A stretch of DNA of 64,000 nucleotides from Acidobacteriota bacterium. Its GTDB lineage: Bacteria; Acidobacteriota; Terriglobia; Acidiferrales; UBA7541. Below the pieces are notes generated by a model. That model saw nothing but the letters and a program-made list of their open reading frames with translations, was not told where the DNA came from and searched no databases. Below are positions 44,745 through 53,125 of this stretch, in pieces. Made by a program: the position numbers and the translations under genes. How positions within the stretch are numbered: the stretch's first letter is position 1; every line of letters begins with the position of its first letter. The stretch is taken from positions 1 through 64,000 of the forward strand of contig JABCZJ010000005.1 in the NCBI GenBank assembly GCA_013289715.1, written 5' to 3'.

Positions 44745-44981
44745 TCAAGGCTTGCCGAAGGCGATCGTGATGGTATCGCGCTTGGCAAAAGGACGAAGGC
44801 CGCGCCCTTGCCCCGTATGATCAACTTGCGTCAAAACTCGCCAGCCGCGGCTCAGCATCTCCCCAATGTGGGTGTCCATCGTTTCCAAGCTGAAGAGCCT
44901 TCGCCGATGGTAAGTTCCATACCAGCTTCGCTCGTAGGTGAATGATTTGACCTGCATTTGAAACCGGTACCGAGTGCCCAC
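44745..44981 (-). CDS. Small conserved island protein
   Basis: A 78-residue protein. The C-terminal block MLSRGWRVLTQVDHTGQGRG and LRPFAKRDTITIAFGKP is of a type I have met in small proteins near ArdC genes of acidobacterial elements; its beta-strand pattern recalls DUF4177-like proteins. The start is taken as GTG 44981; no strong ribosome site is seen. Function unknown. The existence call rests on the conserved-looking C-terminus and the context. Confidence 0.5.
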   Translation of the reverse strand: MGTRYRFQMQVKSFTYERSWYGTYHRRRLFSLETMDTHIGEMLSRGWRVLTQVDHTGQGRGLRPFAKRDTITIAFGKP

Positions 44982-45150
44982 CTCGAAACCCGACCTCCGG
45001 TCTTAGTCTACGCAACAACCTCGGCGGTTGTACCAAGTACTCAGAGGATTCTCGATGATTGGGAGTCCCGGGGATCGTAAACTAGATCAGGCACTGCTTT
45101 CGGGCCTTCACTTCAGAGTGGATCGATCCAGTCGGATGGCAGGAAAGTCG

Positions 45151-45164
45151 CCTCCCTAGGGAGG
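45151..45164. repeat. 14-bp perfect palindrome over the ArdC-like stop codon
   Basis: CCTCCCTAGGGAGG is self-complementary over all 14 bases and contains the stop codon of the ArdC-like gene. With no loop or T run it is not a standard terminator. It may be a protein-binding site or coincidence. Confidence 0.5.
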
Positions 45165-45956
45165 TGTAATTCCAGAGAGGATCCCGGCGCTCACCTGCTG
45201 GATTTGCTCGGGCGACTGAGCGAGGGCGTCCTTATCGCCGTTGTACAGCTTCACGTAGTCCGTAGATGCGGAATTCGTTCGAAGGCCGATGGCCTCGCCG
45301 ACCACAAAGGCGACAGCCTCGGCCTCCGTTTCCCGGATGCACTTCGTTGTCTCGGCTCGACGCGCGGAAAAATGCAGCCGTGAGTGCGCGAGTTCATGCG
45401 TCAGCACACGGAATTCCTCGGCGGGTGCCATGCCCGGCAGCACGATGATCCTGCCAGCCGAGCATTGCCCATGCGCGGGTAGAATGCTCGCCGAATATTC
45501 AACTACACATCCCGATTGCGAAACCAGTGACTTCAAGCGTGCGAGATATTCTCCCGGAGTGCCTGCGAACCTAGACAGCGACGGAAAAGCGTCTCCCTCG
45601 GTGCCGGCAACATCGAAGACCACCGCGGCGTGATAGCCGACCGATCGCTGCCGCTCGGTTTCAATTCTACAATTATTCGAATCCACAGTCCTCCGCAGGA
45701 GCGGCGCAAAGATCACGATGCCCTTCGCGCCTCGCGTGACCTGGCGATGGAGCTTGCGCCGGGCCCGGTAACCGGCAACAAGCGTCGCGTCCGCACGCTG
45801 CGTCATGATGAGCAGAATATTGCTCGCGCTATAGCGATGACACTTCCCCATCGCGACGAGGTACTTGCGCAGCACTTCGCTTTCGCCTTGCGCAAGACTT
45901 TCCGACAGTTGCTGAAGAGCTTTGCTTGTGACTTCTCTGGCTTGCTCGATGTTCAT
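45156..45956 (-). CDS. ArdC-like protein: ssDNA-binding domain plus zincin-type metallopeptidase domain
   Basis: A 266-residue protein. The N-terminal half has the ArdC ssDNA-binding pattern: YSASNILLIMTQRADATLVAG, then RGAKGIVIFAPLLRR and YHAAVVFDVAGTEG. The C-terminal half contains a zincin site VLTHELAHSRLHF (H-E-x-x-H) with a downstream ETEAEAVAFVVGEAIGL that could supply the third ligand. ArdC-type proteins protect incoming plasmid DNA from restriction during conjugation. ATG 45956 is preceded by CAGGAGAACGC, and the longer frame upstream lacks homology. It supports a conjugative-plasmid origin of the island. The four iteron-like repeats lie about 250 bases upstream. Confidence 0.82.
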   Translation of the reverse strand: MNIEQAREVTSKALQQLSESLAQGESEVLRKYLVAMGKCHRYSASNILLIMTQRADATLVAGYRARRKLHRQVTRGAKGIVIFAPLLRRTVDSNNCRIETERQRSVGYHAAVVFDVAGTEGDAFPSLSRFAGTPGEYLARLKSLVSQSGCVVEYSASILPAHGQCSAGRIIVLPGMAPAEEFRVLTHELAHSRLHFSARRAETTKCIRETEAEAVAFVVGEAIGLRTNSASTDYVKLYNGDKDALAQSPEQIQQVSAGILSGITPP

Positions 45957-46203
45957 CTGCGTTCTCCTGTTTCGGGGACTTTCTGCCCCCTTCACTGCGA
46001 GCGGAGGGGGCAATGACCCGAAACAGAGAACGGAAGCAGCGCCGAGAACCGTTTCGGCCGGAGCGGGCCGCACGCGCGAGTGCCACAGCCCCGTGGTGAC
46101 GAGAGGCGTACTAGCGCAGATCGGAGAAGTCAGAATGAGAAGGCCGTGCGTCTCTGGTTGGCCTCTCGTCCTACCGCCCGTTCCGCCGAGGCGGCACTGC
46201 AAG

Positions 46204-46315
46204 CTACAGCTTGTCATTTACTAATACAGCGTCAACCTATAGCTTGTCTAATATAGAAGAAGCATCAATCTATAGCTTGACTTTTACCCCCGTCGCTCTC
46301 AAGTTATCGATTGAC
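46204..46315 (+). repeat. Iteron-like direct repeats at 33-bp spacing
   Basis: CTACAGCTTGTC (46204), CTATAGCTTGTC (46237) and CTATAGCTTGAC (46270) start exactly 33 bases apart. A weaker TTATCGATTGAC (46304, 9 of 12 matches) follows at 34. The preceding bases are also similar (GCGTCAAC, GCATCAAT). A spacing of 33 bp is about three helical turns, as in plasmid iterons. A small CCGCC-GA-GGCGG hairpin lies at 46183-46194. The array sits between ArdC and the RES-Xre operon. Confidence 0.65.
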
Positions 46316-46428
46316 AGGGAGCCCTTACGAGGCTATTTTGTAGCTGCGAAATCGAGCCGCTTGCAAGCCCGCATGGTCAATAAGATACCTACAATAAGCC
46401 ACTTACGGCGATAGCGAATATGTTCGTG

Positions 46429-46457
46429 TTGACAACGCGAAATAGTTCAGCTACACT
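46429..46457 (+). promoter_or_regulatory. Sigma-70-type promoter of the RES-Xre operon
   Basis: TTGACA (46429-46434), a 17-base spacer and TACACT (46452-46457) form a near-consensus promoter 21 bases upstream of the antitoxin ATG, with GAGGA (46464-46468) as ribosome site. It adjoins the iteron-like array. Confidence 0.65.
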
Positions 46458-46478
46458 GTTTTTCGAGGATCAACTTCT

Positions 46479-47180
46479 ATGTCCGACGTCCTGGTGTGCG
46501 CCGAACCCGAAACCCGCGAGGAAGCGACGCGCTTTGTCTCGCAGTGGGGTGCTCGTCCCCAAATCTGTTCTGTGAACAGACTCAAGCGGTGGCGTGGGAA
46601 GGCGGAAAAAACAAAAGTCATGTTCGTGTACCTGATGGGAGCCGAACCTCGGGCGACACTCCGGAGTTGTCTTCGGCACGTATCGAATGACCGTGGGCTT
46701 GATGTTGTTGTCTATTCTCACCCCGACAGCGACCATCAGGCGGCCGAGCTTGGAAAAATCGTTGGAGAGCTAAGACCGCACCGAACGTACATGTGTTTTG
46801 CCGACGACGAAGTGGAACAGTTTTTTCAGGTGCGTATTGGTTTCGTGCCGGCGGAAAACCGCAGCCCGCGCGAGACTTTCGCCACATTGCGAAAGGAGCT
46901 GGGTCTGACGCAAGTCGACGTGGCCGCTGCTCTCGACGTGACGCCTCGAACAATTCAGAACTGGGAGAGCCGCGGACGCGTTCCAGAACGGCGGTACCGG
47001 GACCTCAAAGAGCTAGACGATCTGCTCGCGAAATATATCCGTCGCAGTGAGGTCGCCGCTTGGATGGACAGTCCGAGCGACGCCTTCCAGAAGCGCACGC
47101 CACGTGAGCTGATTCGTGAAGGTAAAACGCGGGATCTGATTCTCGAGTTTGGACGGCTGCAGACCGGCGAGCCGCTGTGA
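46479..47180 (+). CDS. Xre/MbcA-ParS-type antitoxin with an extra N-terminal domain
   Basis: A 233-residue protein. The C-terminal third is the MbcA/ParS/Xre antitoxin domain: WMDSPSDAFQKRTPRELI and DLILEFGRLQTGEPL. A Xre helix-turn-helix lies at about 128-175 (ETFATLRKELGLTQVDVAA, TPRTIQNWESRGRVPERRY). The first ~120 residues (MSDVLVCAEPETREEATRF, VMFVYLMGAEPRATLRSCL, LDVVVYSHPDSDHQAAELG) form an apparent alpha/beta domain not normally present in RES-pairing antitoxins. It is coupled to the RES toxin by a four-base overlap (GTGA). It has its own strong promoter. The extra domain might be a sensor or DNA-spacing module. Confidence 0.83.
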   Translation: MSDVLVCAEPETREEATRFVSQWGARPQICSVNRLKRWRGKAEKTKVMFVYLMGAEPRATLRSCLRHVSNDRGLDVVVYSHPDSDHQAAELGKIVGELRPHRTYMCFADDEVEQFFQVRIGFVPAENRSPRETFATLRKELGLTQVDVAAALDVTPRTIQNWESRGRVPERRYRDLKELDDLLAKYIRRSEVAAWMDSPSDAFQKRTPRELIREGKTRDLILEFGRLQTGEPL

Positions 47181-47755
47181 AATTGCCGGACGGCTGGCGC
47201 GCAGCGCTTGACCTCTTGTGCGCCCCGGCCGAGCCGTTCGACGATTCCTGTTTTCGGTCCGTCGAACTCGCATGGGCTTATCCGGACGATGTTATAAGTG
47301 GTGAAGGAACTCGGTTGAAGGGCGGCCGTTTTGCGGCGAAGGGAACTCGGGCGGTGTATGGGTCGCTTGACGAGGAAACGGCCACCCGAGAGGTTACCGC
47401 TCGGAAAACCCGGCTCGGCGGACGAGCGATTATTTCACTGAAGGATTATCCGCGCCTTACCTACGTGGTCGCCATCCAAGCGAAGAGGTGCCTGGACTTT
47501 CGGAACGCCGGAAATAACACTGTGCTGGAAGATATCCTCGCGGCTACGGGCGATCCCGCCGATGTTGGACCTTCGCAGGAAGTTGGTACCTATCTGGTGG
47601 AAAAAGGAATGGATGCCGCCATCTTTCCCTCGGTCGCGGGCAGTGGTTCAAACATCGTGGTCTTTCTGGATGCCGATCCGCCTGCCAAGGTCGCGATCCG
47701 CAATCGAGACGAAATTCTTGCAGCAATGAAGAAATTCGCAGGCCGCATCCCGTAA
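47177..47755 (+). CDS. RES-domain toxin
   Basis: A 192-residue RES protein. Diagnostic elements are CFRSVELAWAYPDDVISGEG, then TRLKGGRFAAKGTRAVYGSL and DEETATREV (the R...Y...E pocket), and RCLDFRNAGNNTVLEDIL. RES toxins such as MbcT consume NAD+ by phosphorolysis or hydrolysis and are held inactive by an Xre/MbcA partner, here the preceding gene. The usual RWN before the pocket is GRF in this protein. It starts at GTG 47177, overlapping the antitoxin stop. Type II RES-Xre classification is secure; reaction type is inferred. Confidence 0.87.
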   Translation: MKLPDGWRAALDLLCAPAEPFDDSCFRSVELAWAYPDDVISGEGTRLKGGRFAAKGTRAVYGSLDEETATREVTARKTRLGGRAIISLKDYPRLTYVVAIQAKRCLDFRNAGNNTVLEDILAATGDPADVGPSQEVGTYLVEKGMDAAIFPSVAGSGSNIVVFLDADPPAKVAIRNRDEILAAMKKFAGRIP

Positions 47756-48045
47756 GAAAGCAATGGCTACCATCGCTGGATTGCAAGATCGTCGCGCATG
47801 GAGAGGAAGGGGGGCGTCGGGGTGTTGGCTGGGCACGAATGTCCCGAAGCGCAAAAGTCGTCGGAGACATCGGCACTGAACAAGGAAACGACGAGAATTC
47901 TCGTGGAAGCAGTGCGGCTATCGGAGTTTGAAAATTATTCGTTTTTCCGGAGCCTCCGACGTGGAATCTGGTCGTCAACGGCAGCGGTTTCAAGTACGTT
48001 TTGCGCTGGTGCAGCCGGAGCTGACAAATATCTTTGTCGGAAACT

Positions 48046-48366
48046 CTAAGCATCGAACAAGAGTTTCAGAGCGAGCTGTGCGCGCCTCAGTTGTTTGGCG
48101 TCCCGTCCTAGGAGCGATTTCTGGATCTGTTTGAGAACGGTCTTCCGATCGTAACCGGCCTCAAAGTCAAAGAACCTAGCTGGAGAAACGTCAAGCGATC
48201 CCGCGAGTGCGATTATCAAATCGAAGGAGGGCTTTTTCTCTCCCCGTTCGATCCGCCCTAAGTGCTTCACTTCCACGCCAGCTTTCTCTGAAACCTGCCA
48301 GATTTTCAGCTTCTTCGCCGCACGAGCAGAGCGAAGCAAGCTGCCAAAATGTTCTGCGGGTGTCAT
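48046..48366 (-). CDS. Small Xre-family HTH regulator
   Basis: A 106-residue protein with an N-terminal helix-turn-helix of the Xre/Cro type: HFGSLLRSARAAKKLKIWQ, VSEKAGVEVKHLGRIERGE, KPSFDLIIALAGSLDVSP. A charged C-terminal helical tail follows (KTVLKQIQKSLLGRDAKQL). It starts at ATG 48366. It is one of two adjacent small Xre genes in the same direction, 93 bases apart. Such proteins often regulate mobile-element functions, but the target is unknown. Confidence 0.8.
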   Translation of the reverse strand: MTPAEHFGSLLRSARAAKKLKIWQVSEKAGVEVKHLGRIERGEKKPSFDLIIALAGSLDVSPARFFDFEAGYDRKTVLKQIQKSLLGRDAKQLRRAQLALKLLFDA

Positions 48367-48459
48367 GGCCTCGGCCTTTCGACAGTAGCCAAATCAGGAC
48401 ATTTAGAAAACGCTCTTGGGGAGCACTATTTATTTGACAAGTAGGCTTTAAAGGGGTAT

Positions 48460-48723
48460 CTATTCGTAGAAGCGCGATTTTTCCATCGTTCGTATGACTT
48501 CTGACGGGAACACTTCGATCGCCTTGCACATTTTGTCTATCGTTCCCAGCTTCGGACTGACCAAACCGCGTTCAATTAAGCTGACAGTCGTTCGGTCGCA
48601 ATCCGCCGTTTCACTCACCGCTTGTTGGGAAATTCGCTGTTTTTTTCTAAACGTCCGAAATGCCAGCCCGAAGGCCTTTTCGGGCCCTGCGAGAGGCTGA
48701 ACATGTTTTGCATGGGCCTTCAT
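48460..48723 (-). CDS. Small Xre-family HTH regulator
   Basis: An 87-residue protein, almost entirely a Xre-type domain: AFGLAFRTFRKKQRISQQA, VSETADCDRTTVSLIERGLV, PKLGTIDKMCKAIEVFPSEV. The pattern R.SQ.A.SE...CDRTTVS.IERG is common in short phage- and island-encoded regulators. It starts at ATG 48723, and the neighbour downstream is a second Xre protein. Together with the chimeric gene at 49004, which carries the C-terminal half of a larger HTH protein, this locus appears to have been rearranged. Confidence 0.82.
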   Translation of the reverse strand: MKAHAKHVQPLAGPEKAFGLAFRTFRKKQRISQQAVSETADCDRTTVSLIERGLVSPKLGTIDKMCKAIEVFPSEVIRTMEKSRFYE

Positions 48724-49003
48724 GAGGAATTAGAGCGTCTCAGGACGATGAATATATTCCAACGGAATGCATTCCTCATTTCCAATTGGACAAAGAAGGC
48801 GGATTGGAACGCCAATCCCTGTCTGCTAGCGCAAGCGCCTCGTCTTCACTCTCGTATGCACCCGCTGACATCCCAGAGACAGCTCAGAATCTCTGTGACT
48901 ATCAGCAAGTGTCTGCAGATGAGGGGCCAGGAAGTATGGAAGGACCGACCCGAAAAATTGGTGGGTACCTACATATCGGGTTCGCCACCACTTCTCAAGG
49001 GGA

Positions 49004-50173
49004 GTGTATAGACTGGTGTCGAGCTCTTCCCCAGTAGTCCGCTTTCCCGCGCTGCCGCTTGCGCAAGAAGAGGCGGCTGCCGTCGACGAGACGCGCTTAG
49101 TGTCGCCAGACGTCTCCGATGAATCGTTGTTGAATCAGATTTGCGTCGGAGACGGGAAAGCTCTGGCCGCTCTCTTCGAACGTTATGCGCGTCTGACGCG
49201 GAGCGTGGCCGTCCGCATTTTGAGAGATGCAGCCGAAGCAGAAGACCTGGTCCAAGACTTGTTTCTCTATATCCAACAGAAATGTGGGATCTTCGACAGC
49301 GCTAAGAGCACGGCCCGGTCCTGGATTGTCCAAATGGCATATCACCGAGCGCTCGACCGGCGGCGGTATCTCAAGTCCCGAGAATTCTACGCGCAACCAT
49401 TCCTTCAAGCGGATGGCGTTCAAGCGGTCGCAAGACCGACCGACGAAAGCGATTATTCCGTCGAAGCCGTTTTCGGTCGTAATGGTCTAGACAAATTAGT
49501 GGATGCCTTGTCGGTTGATCAGCGCGAAACCCTACGCCTCTATTTTTTTGAAGGCTACACGCTCAGTGCCATTTATAAGCTGAAGTTTACCGAGGTCGCG
49601 TCGTATTTCGGATTGCAGATCTCGGACCTGCGGCGCGATAGTGCGTCCATCCACCTGCCGAAGACGCATCTCCTCGGAGACATCGGAGAACCGGAAGGAG
49701 AGGCCGTGTCGTTGCCCGTCGAATTCAAGCCTGATTTTCAGTTTGAGAAAACGAATCTCTTGGCGCGAGTCGTCGAGAAATGGGATGCTGTGCCGCTCGG
49801 TTTGCTGCAGCACCTCGACCTGCGCGGTTCCATGTACGGATATATTGGCCTGGAGGATTTCACGCTCTATCCGCTCATCCGGCCCGGGTCGCTGGTCCAG
49901 ATTGATGCCAGCGAGCGCAAGATCAGCCCGGTGCCGTGGAAAACCGAATTCGAGCGGCCGATTTACTTTGCGGAACTACGGGACGGCTACTTGTGCGGCT
50001 GGTGCGAAATCGATCGCGGCAGGTTGGTCGTGATTCCCCATCCGCATTCGCATCGCGAAGTGCGGGTGTTCGACTACCCGGCGCAGGCGGAAATCGTGGG
50101 GCGGGTAACCGGAGTCGCGATGTGCATTGTGGGCAAACGGTCGGAACCAAGACCACCAACCCGCGAGAAATGA
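49004..50173 (+). CDS. Chimeric gene: ECF sigma factor fused to the S24-like half of an HTH regulator
   Basis: A 389-residue protein of two unrelated halves. Residues about 35-184 are an acidobacterial ECF sigma factor: region 2 (RYARLTRSVAVRILRDAAEA, EDLVQDLFLYIQ, WIVQMAYHRALDRRRYL), then the opening of region 4 (VDQRETLRLYFFEGYTLS). At residues 185-188 (YTLS; 49556-49567) it switches to the second half of a Xre-type regulator: AIYKLKFTEVASYFGLQI, LLQHLDLRGSMYGYIGLED, TLYPLIRPGSLVQIDAS, FAELRDGYLCGWCE, AEIVGRVTGVAM. The shared YTLS word is found in both parent families at this place. The chimera lacks the region-4 recognition helix and the HTH. The C-terminal fold resembles S24/LexA peptidase domains without a visible Ser/Lys dyad. 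Confidence 0.75.
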   Translation: MYRLVSSSSPVVRFPALPLAQEEAAAVDETRLVSPDVSDESLLNQICVGDGKALAALFERYARLTRSVAVRILRDAAEAEDLVQDLFLYIQQKCGIFDSAKSTARSWIVQMAYHRALDRRRYLKSREFYAQPFLQADGVQAVARPTDESDYSVEAVFGRNGLDKLVDALSVDQRETLRLYFFEGYTLSAIYKLKFTEVASYFGLQISDLRRDSASIHLPKTHLLGDIGEPEGEAVSLPVEFKPDFQFEKTNLLARVVEKWDAVPLGLLQHLDLRGSMYGYIGLEDFTLYPLIRPGSLVQIDASERKISPVPWKTEFERPIYFAELRDGYLCGWCEIDRGRLVVIPHPHSHREVRVFDYPAQAEIVGRVTGVAMCIVGKRSEPRPPTREK

Positions 50174-50229
50174 CACCGATTTCTCCGCCCCGGCGGAGAC
50201 CGCGTTTTGCGACGCTTGTTCCCCGTGTG

Positions 50230-50320
50230 GGGTCGAATGGGCGAATGGTTCGCCGAAAGAGCGATTTTCCGGCTTCAGGACAACAATGTGTTCGATCCGG
50301 TCCAGCGGACTGGTTGGCAT
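50230..50320 (-). pseudogene. N-terminal fragment of a phosphoesterase (phospholipase C-type) gene
   Basis: After GGAGGG, the minus strand from ATG 50320 reads MPTSPLDRIEHIVVLKPENR and then SFGEPFAHS. I-x-H-I-V-V-L-x-x-E-N-R-S-F is the N-terminal metal-site signature of the phosphoesterase family that includes phospholipase C. After the SFG the resemblance ends (the family continues SFDHMLG), so only the first ~30 codons survive. A ribosome site and start are intact, implying recent truncation. Confidence 0.5.
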
Positions 50321-50510
50321 CTTCCCTCCGTTGTCGCGCTTCAGGAAATAATTCTGCTAGAGTCACGTACGCGAAGGTTCATCGAATGGCCACCGTAAGA
50401 CAACAGCAGCGGCACGGGAGCGGCACAGAGCAAAGCACCGCGTAGATTTCCTATTCGTAGAAGGTCGGCGGACTTGATCCCGCTGCTGCCGGCGGCCCGG
50501 AGGGATGTGA

Positions 50511-51647
50511 TTACGTGGCTCTCCGTGTCTGCTCGAGCAATGTTTTCCGAGTCTTGGCAATTTCTTCGGCGAGTTCTTTCTCGCCGGGCAAAGCAAGCTT
50601 GTATTGGCTGGAGAGAACTTTATTTTGCATGTTTCCGAGAGCGTAGTGGGCCACGGCTTCATTTTTCTCGCTGCAGAGAATTAGTCCGAGCGGCGGGTTC
50701 TCGTCAGGCAGGGTCCAGTGCTCCCGAGCGTAGTTCAGATAGAGATTCATCTGCCCGGCATCGGCGTGAGTGAATTTTCCGATCTTTAAATCAATGATCA
50801 CCAGGCAGCGCAGCCGGCGATGAAAAAAGAGCAGATCAATGCGATACCACTCGTCACCGACACGCAGCCGCCTTTGCCGTGCGAGAAAGGCGAAATCGCT
50901 GCCCAGCTCGAGGAGAAATTCCTCCAGCCGGTGGATCAAGGCTTCCTCCAAGGCGTTTTCCGAGTATTCGTCCTTGAGGCCCAGGAATTCCAGAACGAAG
51001 GGGTCCTTGATTTCCTCTTCGGGGGTCAGCGACTCGACTGGGTCAGCGGGCTGACCCCGGCGGAGAAGCGCCGCCTTGTTCCGCGACAACTGGGTGCGCT
51101 CGAAGAATTGCGTGGCAATCTGGCGGTCGAGTTGACGGACGGACCATCCGCCCCGCAGAGCTTCTGCTTCGTAGAAATCGCGGGCTTGCCGGTTGCTGAC
51201 GGACAGGAGGCGGACGTAATGAGACCAAGGCAGGGGAAACGGGGAAGGCCGAGCCAGGCCTGCGGATTTCGCAGACGCCGTCTGCGGATTCTCCTGTGAA
51301 TCCCCGGCGCCACCGGGTTCGATCAATTCCGCAGACACTGTCTGCGGAATTGACCAGGCCAGAAAGAACTCTCGCATGGCGAGCAAGTTTCGCTCGGAAA
51401 AGCCTTTTCCAAAGCGCGAGCTGAGATCCGCCGCCAAGCGGTGAAGCAAGGCCTTCCCGTACTGCGCCCGCCTTTGTCCGCGCTGCTCCTGTCCCACAAT
51501 CCGGCGCCCAATCTCCCAATAGGTCGCGGTCATCAGGGCGTTGACCGAACGCGCCGAATTCCGCCGCGCTTGCTCGAGCAAACCGACGAGCTGCGATACG
51601 AATTCAGGATAGGCCTTGTCGAGGGGAACGGGCTTCTTGGGTGTCAT
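50511..51647 (-). CDS. YhcG-type PDDEXK nuclease (DUF1016)
   Basis: A 378-residue protein. The N-terminal DUF1016 helical part (SARSVNALMTATYWEIGRRI, LAADLSSRFGKGFSERNLL) leads to a C-terminal PDDEXK nuclease core. There VGDEWYRIDLLFFHRRLRC and VIIDLKIGKFTHADAGQM carry the D...D-x-K residues, followed by NPPLGLILCSEKNEAVAHYA. Such nucleases occur in mobile elements and may act on DNA intermediates. ATG 51647 starts the conserved MTPKKPVPLDKAYPEF; the longer frame is spurious. It is the last recognisable island gene on this side. A roughly 30-residue insertion (about 118-147) is Gly/Ser/Ala-rich. Confidence 0.87.
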   Translation of the reverse strand: MTPKKPVPLDKAYPEFVSQLVGLLEQARRNSARSVNALMTATYWEIGRRIVGQEQRGQRRAQYGKALLHRLAADLSSRFGKGFSERNLLAMREFFLAWSIPQTVSAELIEPGGAGDSQENPQTASAKSAGLARPSPFPLPWSHYVRLLSVSNRQARDFYEAEALRGGWSVRQLDRQIATQFFERTQLSRNKAALLRRGQPADPVESLTPEEEIKDPFVLEFLGLKDEYSENALEEALIHRLEEFLLELGSDFAFLARQRRLRVGDEWYRIDLLFFHRRLRCLVIIDLKIGKFTHADAGQMNLYLNYAREHWTLPDENPPLGLILCSEKNEAVAHYALGNMQNKVLSSQYKLALPGEKELAEEIAKTRKTLLEQTRRAT

Positions 51648-52024
51648 GAATCGAACGCGATCCTCGCCAGCGAGAATGTGACCCGAACGATTATAGTCGT
51701 GTTTGCGGCAGAGATTGCGGCGGTGCGCCGGAAGTTTACCAAGCAAAGTAAGCGACCGACGATCTGGAAATTCTTAAGGCCCTTAAGTAACGGAGCATTG
51801 CTCGAGCACTCGGAAGCAGTGTGGCCGCTCTGGTCAGAGGGCGTTTTCGATGGACGGATCAGCGTGCCAATGAAACCGGCTTACCGATTGGCCGACTGAC
51901 GGGTTCACCGGCCGAGGGTCGTGCCGGGGTGTGATGCGGGGTCATCGTAGTCTCGCTTGGTGACGCCTGGGCAGCGACAGAAACTTTGCCGGACGTCGTC
52001 TCGCCGCTTCTACGTCCGTTTCCG
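51648..52024. other. Intergenic stretch at the right edge of the island
   Basis: No recognisable gene or att-like repeat. The change from island to metabolic genes occurs here. Confidence 0.4.
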
Positions 52025-53125
52025 TCAGTCGTTCGCGGAGGTGATTTCCCTGGAGGTGATCTCGTACTTGAAGTTGTCCGGGTCGAGGCTGTCGAGCCGG
52101 CCTTGGGCAGTTTCGGCCTGGGGATACATGAGGAATCCGAGCGGTGCGCCGCTCGATCCGGGCAGAGCGACGTCATGCGCGAAGTTATACGCCATCCAGT
52201 TCATCTCCCAGGAGCCGAATAGCCGCGCCCGGGCACGCTTCACCATGTCGTCGTCCAGAGGACGACTGCCGGGCGGTTCTTCCAGCACAAATTTCCGCAC
52301 ATCGGCTGGATCAACGGGCACCCAGCCAAAGTCGCTCAGGTAAACTTCCGCGCGGCAGTGCTGCGATTTTGTGATGGTTTCTGACGAAGCGCCCAGGCTC
52401 TTGTATCCCATTTCTGATTTGCCGACGCGGATGCCGTATACATCGCGCGCCGGAAGACCGGCCGCGCGCGCCAGTCCCACGTAGAGCGCGTTCAGATCCG
52501 CGCACTTGCCACCGAGATCGCGAGACTCCAGCATGAAACGAATATCGCCCACACCACAGCCGCGCGTTTTCGGATTGCGAAAGGTGTTGTCAACGATCCA
52601 TTCGTAGATGGCGCGCGCTTTCTCGGCATCCGTCTTCGCACCGCTGGTGATCTCCGTCGCCGTGGTTTTCACGATGCCATCGGTCGGCAGAAGTTTGGTT
52701 GAGCGCGAAAAATACTCCAAATTCGCCGCGTTCTCTTTTGGCGCTTTGCCGGGCGTGGAGAGATCGACTACATAGTTCTTGGTCGCGATCCGACTCGTGA
52801 AGGTGAGGACGGGACTCACCCCAGATGGAAATTCCGCGGCGATGATTCCAAGCGCGTCAGGCTTGACTTCGATCATTTTTGCCGCGCCGCCATCCGGCTG
52901 GTACGTTGCCGAGAGCGTTTTCTGGAAGGGAGTTTCGCTGAGGAGCGGCGCCGGAAGCCAGATGCGTGTCGTCCCCGATGGTTTAAGGACTTCGACGCGC
53001 GTCGTCACTTCGAACCTGCGCCAATGCTCAACCGTGGCATCGCTCGCAAAAATTCGCCCAGGTTTCGCGAACGCAAGGCTTGCGGAAAAAATTCCCGTGG
53101 ATCGCAGAAAATCGCGTCGCTTCAT
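52025..53125 (-). CDS. Exported transglutaminase-like cysteine peptidase-fold protein
   Basis: A 366-residue protein with a twin-arginine-like signal (MKRRDFLRSTGIFSASLAF). A beta-rich N-terminal domain (about 30-160) contains PSGTTRIWLPAPLLSETPF. The transglutaminase-like core has ARAIYEWIVDNTFRNPKTRG, the nucleophile in GGKCADLNALYVGLARAAG, and His/Asp in KSQHCRAEVYLSDFGWVPVD. The Cys-His-Asp triad is therefore present. Members act as peptidases or amide-forming enzymes on periplasmic substrates. It is divergent from the six-gene cluster at 53221, with only 95 bases between the two starts, so promoters overlap and joint regulation is possible. Confidence 0.88.
   Translation of the reverse strand: MKRRDFLRSTGIFSASLAFAKPGRIFASDATVEHWRRFEVTTRVEVLKPSGTTRIWLPAPLLSETPFQKTLSATYQPDGGAAKMIEVKPDALGIIAAEFPSGVSPVLTFTSRIATKNYVVDLSTPGKAPKENAANLEYFSRSTKLLPTDGIVKTTATEITSGAKTDAEKARAIYEWIVDNTFRNPKTRGCGVGDIRFMLESRDLGGKCADLNALYVGLARAAGLPARDVYGIRVGKSEMGYKSLGASSETITKSQHCRAEVYLSDFGWVPVDPADVRKFVLEEPPGSRPLDDDMVKRARARLFGSWEMNWMAYNFAHDVALPGSSGAPLGFLMYPQAETAQGRLDSLDPDNFKYEITSREITSAND

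Noticed and set aside
46204..46315. CRISPR array
   Set aside because: Only 12-20 bp are shared, spacers of about 13-20 bp are too short, the fourth copy is degenerate and no cas genes are present; iterons or operators fit better.
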